43,157 nt of DNA from JBEIHX01 sp040381075. Lineage in GTDB: Bacteria > Pseudomonadota > Alphaproteobacteria > Caulobacterales > Aquidulcibacteraceae. Positions 40,536 through 43,157 of this stretch are shown piece after piece. Position 1 is the first letter of the stretch, and each line of letters opens with the position of its first letter. The stretch lies in NCBI GenBank assembly GCA_040381075.1, contig JBEIHX010000030.1:1-43157 (forward strand). The letters run 5' to 3'. A model generated the notes under the pieces. The model did no database searches and was not told the origin of the DNA. It saw nothing but the letters and a program-made list of their open reading frames with translations. Made by a program: the position numbers and the translations under genes.

Positions 40536-40694
40536 CCTGTCGGCGCGGCGGAGGTGGAAGAAGATGGCGAGGGAGCCGGCCAGGGATGCGGCTGACCGAG
40601 CGCTATGCGTCAGCTCACAAGCGGGCGGAAAGTTTCCGAGGCCGCGACCGACATCGCTGTAAACGATAGCGCGAGTCGCGACGCAGAGAACTCA

Positions 40695-42227
40695 TTACAC
40701 TTGCGGCGCCGGCTGCCCGATCAACCCGGCGAGGAACGCCGCAAACGGCCTAATGTCCTGATCCACGCTCGCGGCTTCCAGCGCCGCCATGTATTGAGCG
40801 CGCGATTGGACCGGCACGACCGTCCACGGATACCCAGCCGCTGCGTTCATGACGTTCATCAGGAAGCGCCCGGTGCGTCCGTTGCCGTCGCTGTACGGGT
40901 GAATGTAGACGAAGATGAAGTGCCCCAGAACGATGCGAACGGCCGGATCGCTCTCCTCGCGCAGCAGATCGAGGAGCACCGGCATCGCATCACGCACAGC
41001 TTCGGCATTGATCGGCACATGACGCGAGCTGCGGATATAGACCGGACTGTTGCGATAGCCGGCTAAGCTTTCAGGTTTCACGAGACCTGCCGCAACGCTC
41101 GGTGCAAACAGCTCGCGATACCAGGCGCCGTGATGGCGATCCGCGACATCGCCGGGATTGGCGCCTTCAAGCACGTCGCGAACGCTCTCTTTGACGACCT
41201 GAAACGCCTGCCAGTACCCCCTAGCGGCCAAGGCGTTGCGATGCTCGCGGTCGGCTTCGTCGCTGTCGGGGTTCCAGCCGCCGCTGCGAACCCTCTCGAT
41301 AAGAGCGGTGTTGACTTGATAGCCCTCGATCGAGAGCGAATGGTAGGCGTCGGTGACGTAGATATCATCGACCTGGCGCATGTAGGCGTCGATGTCGTTG
41401 ACGCGCAGCGGCGGCGCGGGAAACCGCGCCGGAATGTCTTCGCGCATTTTCTGCCACATGAGGCGAATGCGATGCGCATAGGGCGAGGGATCGCGCTTGT
41501 GTGGCGATCGCACAAAGTGGTCTTTGAACGGATCGCTTTCGCGGACGTCGTAGCCAGCCGCGCGCATCGCGGCGAGAATGTCATCTGCCTCGCGATCGCG
41601 GCCAATATTTCTGAGCGCCCCGGCGAGACGCCCGGCAATGGTGGAATGTCCGCCCTGGAGCAGTCGCGCGAGCAGCGCGGACGCATCGCGCTGCATGGAC
41701 AAGATCGTGCGCGCTTCAGTCGGATAGAGTTCGAAGAAGCTCGGCCCCGCCGCGATCATGGCGGGCACGATTGCGAAAACCCGCAATCCGTTCAGTTCAA
41801 CGGCGTCTTCTTGCGTCGGCAAGGTGTGATCGCCTTCGAAGATCGACGTGCCGTGGATGAGATCGGTGGCCCGATTGCGCGCGCCTTTCGCCCGCACCAG
41901 CAATTGCCGAGGGACGCCTTGATTGCCGGCGTGGAGCACGAGCGATTGCTCGGGCGTCAGCGCCCAGCCGTCGCCGAAGCGCTCATTGAGGTAGTCCCGA
42001 CAGAAGCCCCAGAAGGAGGCAAACCAGGCCGTCGTTTCGCCGTCTCCCCCGCCCGGCCGGGCAGGGATGTACCAGCCTTTCATCACCTCCTGTAGGAAAC
42101 CCTGTTTCTGGAGGACCTCACGGGTAGACCGGCTCAGGTCCGCCGAGCGGATCGCCCGACGCCCGGACGCCTGGATTTCCCGCAGATTCTCAAGGGCCTG
42201 GGCTAGCTTTTCGTTGGGAGAGGCCAT
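40695..42227 (-). CDS. Fic-domain protein with AbiEi-like N-terminal region
   Basis: The 510-residue product has the Fic AMPylation motif HPYSDGNGRTGR (443-454). The inhibitory motif S-L-S-I-E-G (Ser297-x3-Glu301-Gly302) precedes it, as in class II Fic enzymes that self-inhibit. The N-terminal 60 residues (IRSADLSRSTREVLQKQGFLQEVMKGWYIP) resemble the winged-helix start of AbiEi-type antitoxins/regulators. The ATG at 42227 (TTG 42233 is an alternative) follows AGGATGATT. It is flanked by an IS21 remnant on one side and another IS21 end on the other, so it is likely acquired. The target protein is unknown. The arrangement could be self-regulating, a single-gene toxin-antitoxin-like or phage-defence unit, but that is inference. 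Confidence 0.87.
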   Translation of the reverse strand: MASPNEKLAQALENLREIQASGRRAIRSADLSRSTREVLQKQGFLQEVMKGWYIPARPGGGDGETTAWFASFWGFCRDYLNERFGDGWALTPEQSLVLHAGNQGVPRQLLVRAKGARNRATDLIHGTSIFEGDHTLPTQEDAVELNGLRVFAIVPAMIAAGPSFFELYPTEARTILSMQRDASALLARLLQGGHSTIAGRLAGALRNIGRDREADDILAAMRAAGYDVRESDPFKDHFVRSPHKRDPSPYAHRIRLMWQKMREDIPARFPAPPLRVNDIDAYMRQVDDIYVTDAYHSLSIEGYQVNTALIERVRSGGWNPDSDEADREHRNALAARGYWQAFQVVKESVRDVLEGANPGDVADRHHGAWYRELFAPSVAAGLVKPESLAGYRNSPVYIRSSRHVPINAEAVRDAMPVLLDLLREESDPAVRIVLGHFIFVYIHPYSDGNGRTGRFLMNVMNAAAGYPWTVVPVQSRAQYMAALEAASVDQDIRPFAAFLAGLIGQPAPQV

Positions 42228-42359
42228 TTGCAATCATCCTGGACGCCCTCCGTAGCACAAATCGCTTATTGTGTCGTTCTTAAAGTCGCTTTTTGTGTTG
42301 CGTCCAAAACAGCTTTTCCTGCGGATCATTAGGGTGCAGATGGCGTTGGCGAGCCGAGC

Positions 42360-42614
42360 ATGAATTCACGCGAAAGATCATCCGCTGAGGCGCGCGCCCG
42401 CTGCGAGCGCTGCCGGGACTGGTTGAGGACCTTGATGATCCCCGGCGCACCCAGGCCTGCGACCAAGGAAGAGCTCTTTGCATGGGCGCGCGAAAACATC
42501 GGCGCCACCCGCCAGAACTTCGACGCTGGCTGGGTCTTGGCAATCGAAGACATGAGCTGACACGACTGGTACGAGCCGCTGCCCCGGCGCTCCGGCAAGA
42601 AACGGATCACATAA
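42360..42614 (+). pseudogene. Small conserved-type protein interrupted by in-frame UGA
   Basis: ATG 42360 opens a 66-residue frame (MNSRERSSAEARARCERCRDW...LAIEDMS) ending at TGA 42558-42560. The same frame continues with HDWYEPLPRRSGKKRIT to TAA at 42612-42614. From memory, small alphaproteobacterial proteins of this type with an L-M-I-P-G-A-P-R-P core run on through a W-Y-E-P-x-P-R-R tail, so the TGA looks like a point mutation in an 84-residue gene, or a read-through site. Function is unknown. Confidence 0.5.
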
Positions 42615-42719
42615 CTGACGCTTGGCCACATCCCTACGACCTCACATGATTGGCCCTATCGCAGACATTCAGTGCCTGTGGCGCCCCCACTACCGTGAGC
42701 GCGCGTGCACCGATGCATT

Positions 42720-42774
42720 CTGAACACCCATTCCGATCCAAGCTGAACACCCACTCCGACGGAAGCTGAACAGG
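42720..42774. repeat. IS21 left-end terminal repeats (23-bp period)
   Basis: CTGAACACCCATTCCGATCC and CTGAACACCCACTCCGACGG begin successive 23-bp units, followed by CTGAACAGG. These are presumed transposase-binding sites. Confidence 0.85.
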
Positions 42775-42827
42775 CCTGGAAGGGCCCGGCGTGCGAGACG
42801 AGATCCCCTGAGAACGAGGGGGAGCCC

Positions 42828-43157
42828 ATGTCTGCGAGGAGGAAGTCGATGCGCCAGGTGCGCGAGGTGTTGCGTTTGAAATACGCGGTCGGGTGCAGCC
42901 TGCGCGAGATCTCGGGCGTGGTTGGCGTCTCGGCGGCGACGGCGTTGGAGTCCGTGCGCCGGGCTGAGGTTGCGGGTATCACCTGGCCGGTTCCCGTGGA
43001 CCTGGGTGATGGTGCGCTGGAAGGCCTGTTGTTTTCGCCGAAGGACGGGCCGCGCGTTGTCCGCCCGGATCCGGACTGTGCCGAGATCCATGGCGAGATG
43101 AAGCGCAAAGGCGTGACGCGGGCGCTGCTGTGGCAGGAATATCGGGTCGGTCGTCCG
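42828..43157 (+). CDS. istA: IS21 transposase IstA, N-terminal part
   Basis: The ATG at 42828 follows GAGGGGGAGCCC. 110 codons are visible before the edge. MRQVREVLRLKYAVGCSLREISGVVGVSAATALESVRRAEVAG is the IstA helix-turn-helix, followed by TWPVPVDLGDGALEGLLF and EIHGEMKRKGVTRALLWQEYR, the standard IS21 istA N-terminus. The DDE catalytic core would be past the edge. The frame looks intact. Confidence 0.9.
   Translation, partial: MSARRKSMRQVREVLRLKYAVGCSLREISGVVGVSAATALESVRRAEVAGITWPVPVDLGDGALEGLLFSPKDGPRVVRPDPDCAEIHGEMKRKGVTRALLWQEYRVGRP

Larger units (their letters stand above)
42714..43157 (+). mobile_element. IS21-family element, 5' end only
   Basis: Two 23-bp repeats, each starting CTGAACACCCA, at 42720-42742 and 42743-42765, with a third partial copy at 42766-42774, form the left terminal repeats; the outer tip is near 42714. 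The istA gene starts at 42828 and continues beyond the window. It differs in end sequence from the remnant at 39845-40535. Confidence 0.75.

Noticed and set aside
1..43157. tRNA, rRNA or riboswitch genes
   Set aside because: I looked for cloverleaf-type and well-known conserved sequences and saw none. A covariance-model search would settle it.

Overview
The window is about 65% G+C DNA from an alphaproteobacterium. The class is suggested by a sphingomonad/caulobacter-style TonB-dependent receptor, a Spinster-like MFS carrier, many ATGA/TGATG gene overlaps, and an IS21 and VapBC/Fic accessory zone. I cannot name a genus.

Layout: (1) 1-2.3 kb has a partial membrane protein and a small DUF5658-like membrane protein in repeat-rich spacers. 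(2) 2.3-4.7 kb is a TetR / extradiol dioxygenase / fumarylacetoacetate-hydrolase operon behind a clear palindromic operator. (3) 5.2-6.9 kb is a DUF5658-like protein, an ECF sigma factor and a putative membrane anti-sigma factor. (4) 7.2-9.0 kb is a DUF885 lipoprotein. (5) 9.7-15.9 kb has an SDR, a LysR regulator and an operon of Rieske oxygenase, acetoacetate-decarboxylase-like protein, SDR and MFS carrier. (6) 16.0-19.2 kb, on the minus strand, has a medium-chain reductase, a LuxR regulator and an SDR. (7) 19.6-33.4 kb is a tight 14-gene plus-strand operon. (8) 33.7-38.6 kb has a TonB-dependent receptor, a second MFS carrier and an amidohydrolase. (9) 38.6-43.2 kb is an accessory zone with VapBC, an IS21 remnant, a Fic enzyme, a small gene with an in-frame UGA, and the start of another IS21 element.

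The core is region 7. Its products match, gene by gene, the enzymes that break down steroid rings C and D after the A/B rings are removed (HIP, the hexahydroindanedione propionate): FadD3-like ligase, FadE30-like dehydrogenase, IpdF, IpdC, EchA20, IpdA/IpdB, FadA6-like thiolase and further FadE31-33-like dehydrogenases. The expected flow is HIP to HIP-CoA, side-chain beta-oxidation, ring D hydrolysis by EchA20, ring C hydrolysis by IpdAB, thiolysis by FadA6, and final beta-oxidation by the paired acyl-CoA dehydrogenases. A LuxR protein reminiscent of Comamonas TeiR lies divergently upstream; no KstR2-like TetR gene is next to the operon. The Rieske oxygenase (KshA-like) and the extradiol dioxygenase/FAH pair may act on earlier steroid or other aromatic intermediates. 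The TonB receptor and two MFS carriers are plausible uptake or export partners. No 3-ketosteroid dehydrogenase or HsaAB-like monooxygenase is visible, so the upper pathway must be elsewhere if the organism uses whole steroids.

A second theme is non-coding: many spacers carry short tandem repeats of 12-15 bp, one of which contains a gene's stop codon, plus several long perfect palindromes.
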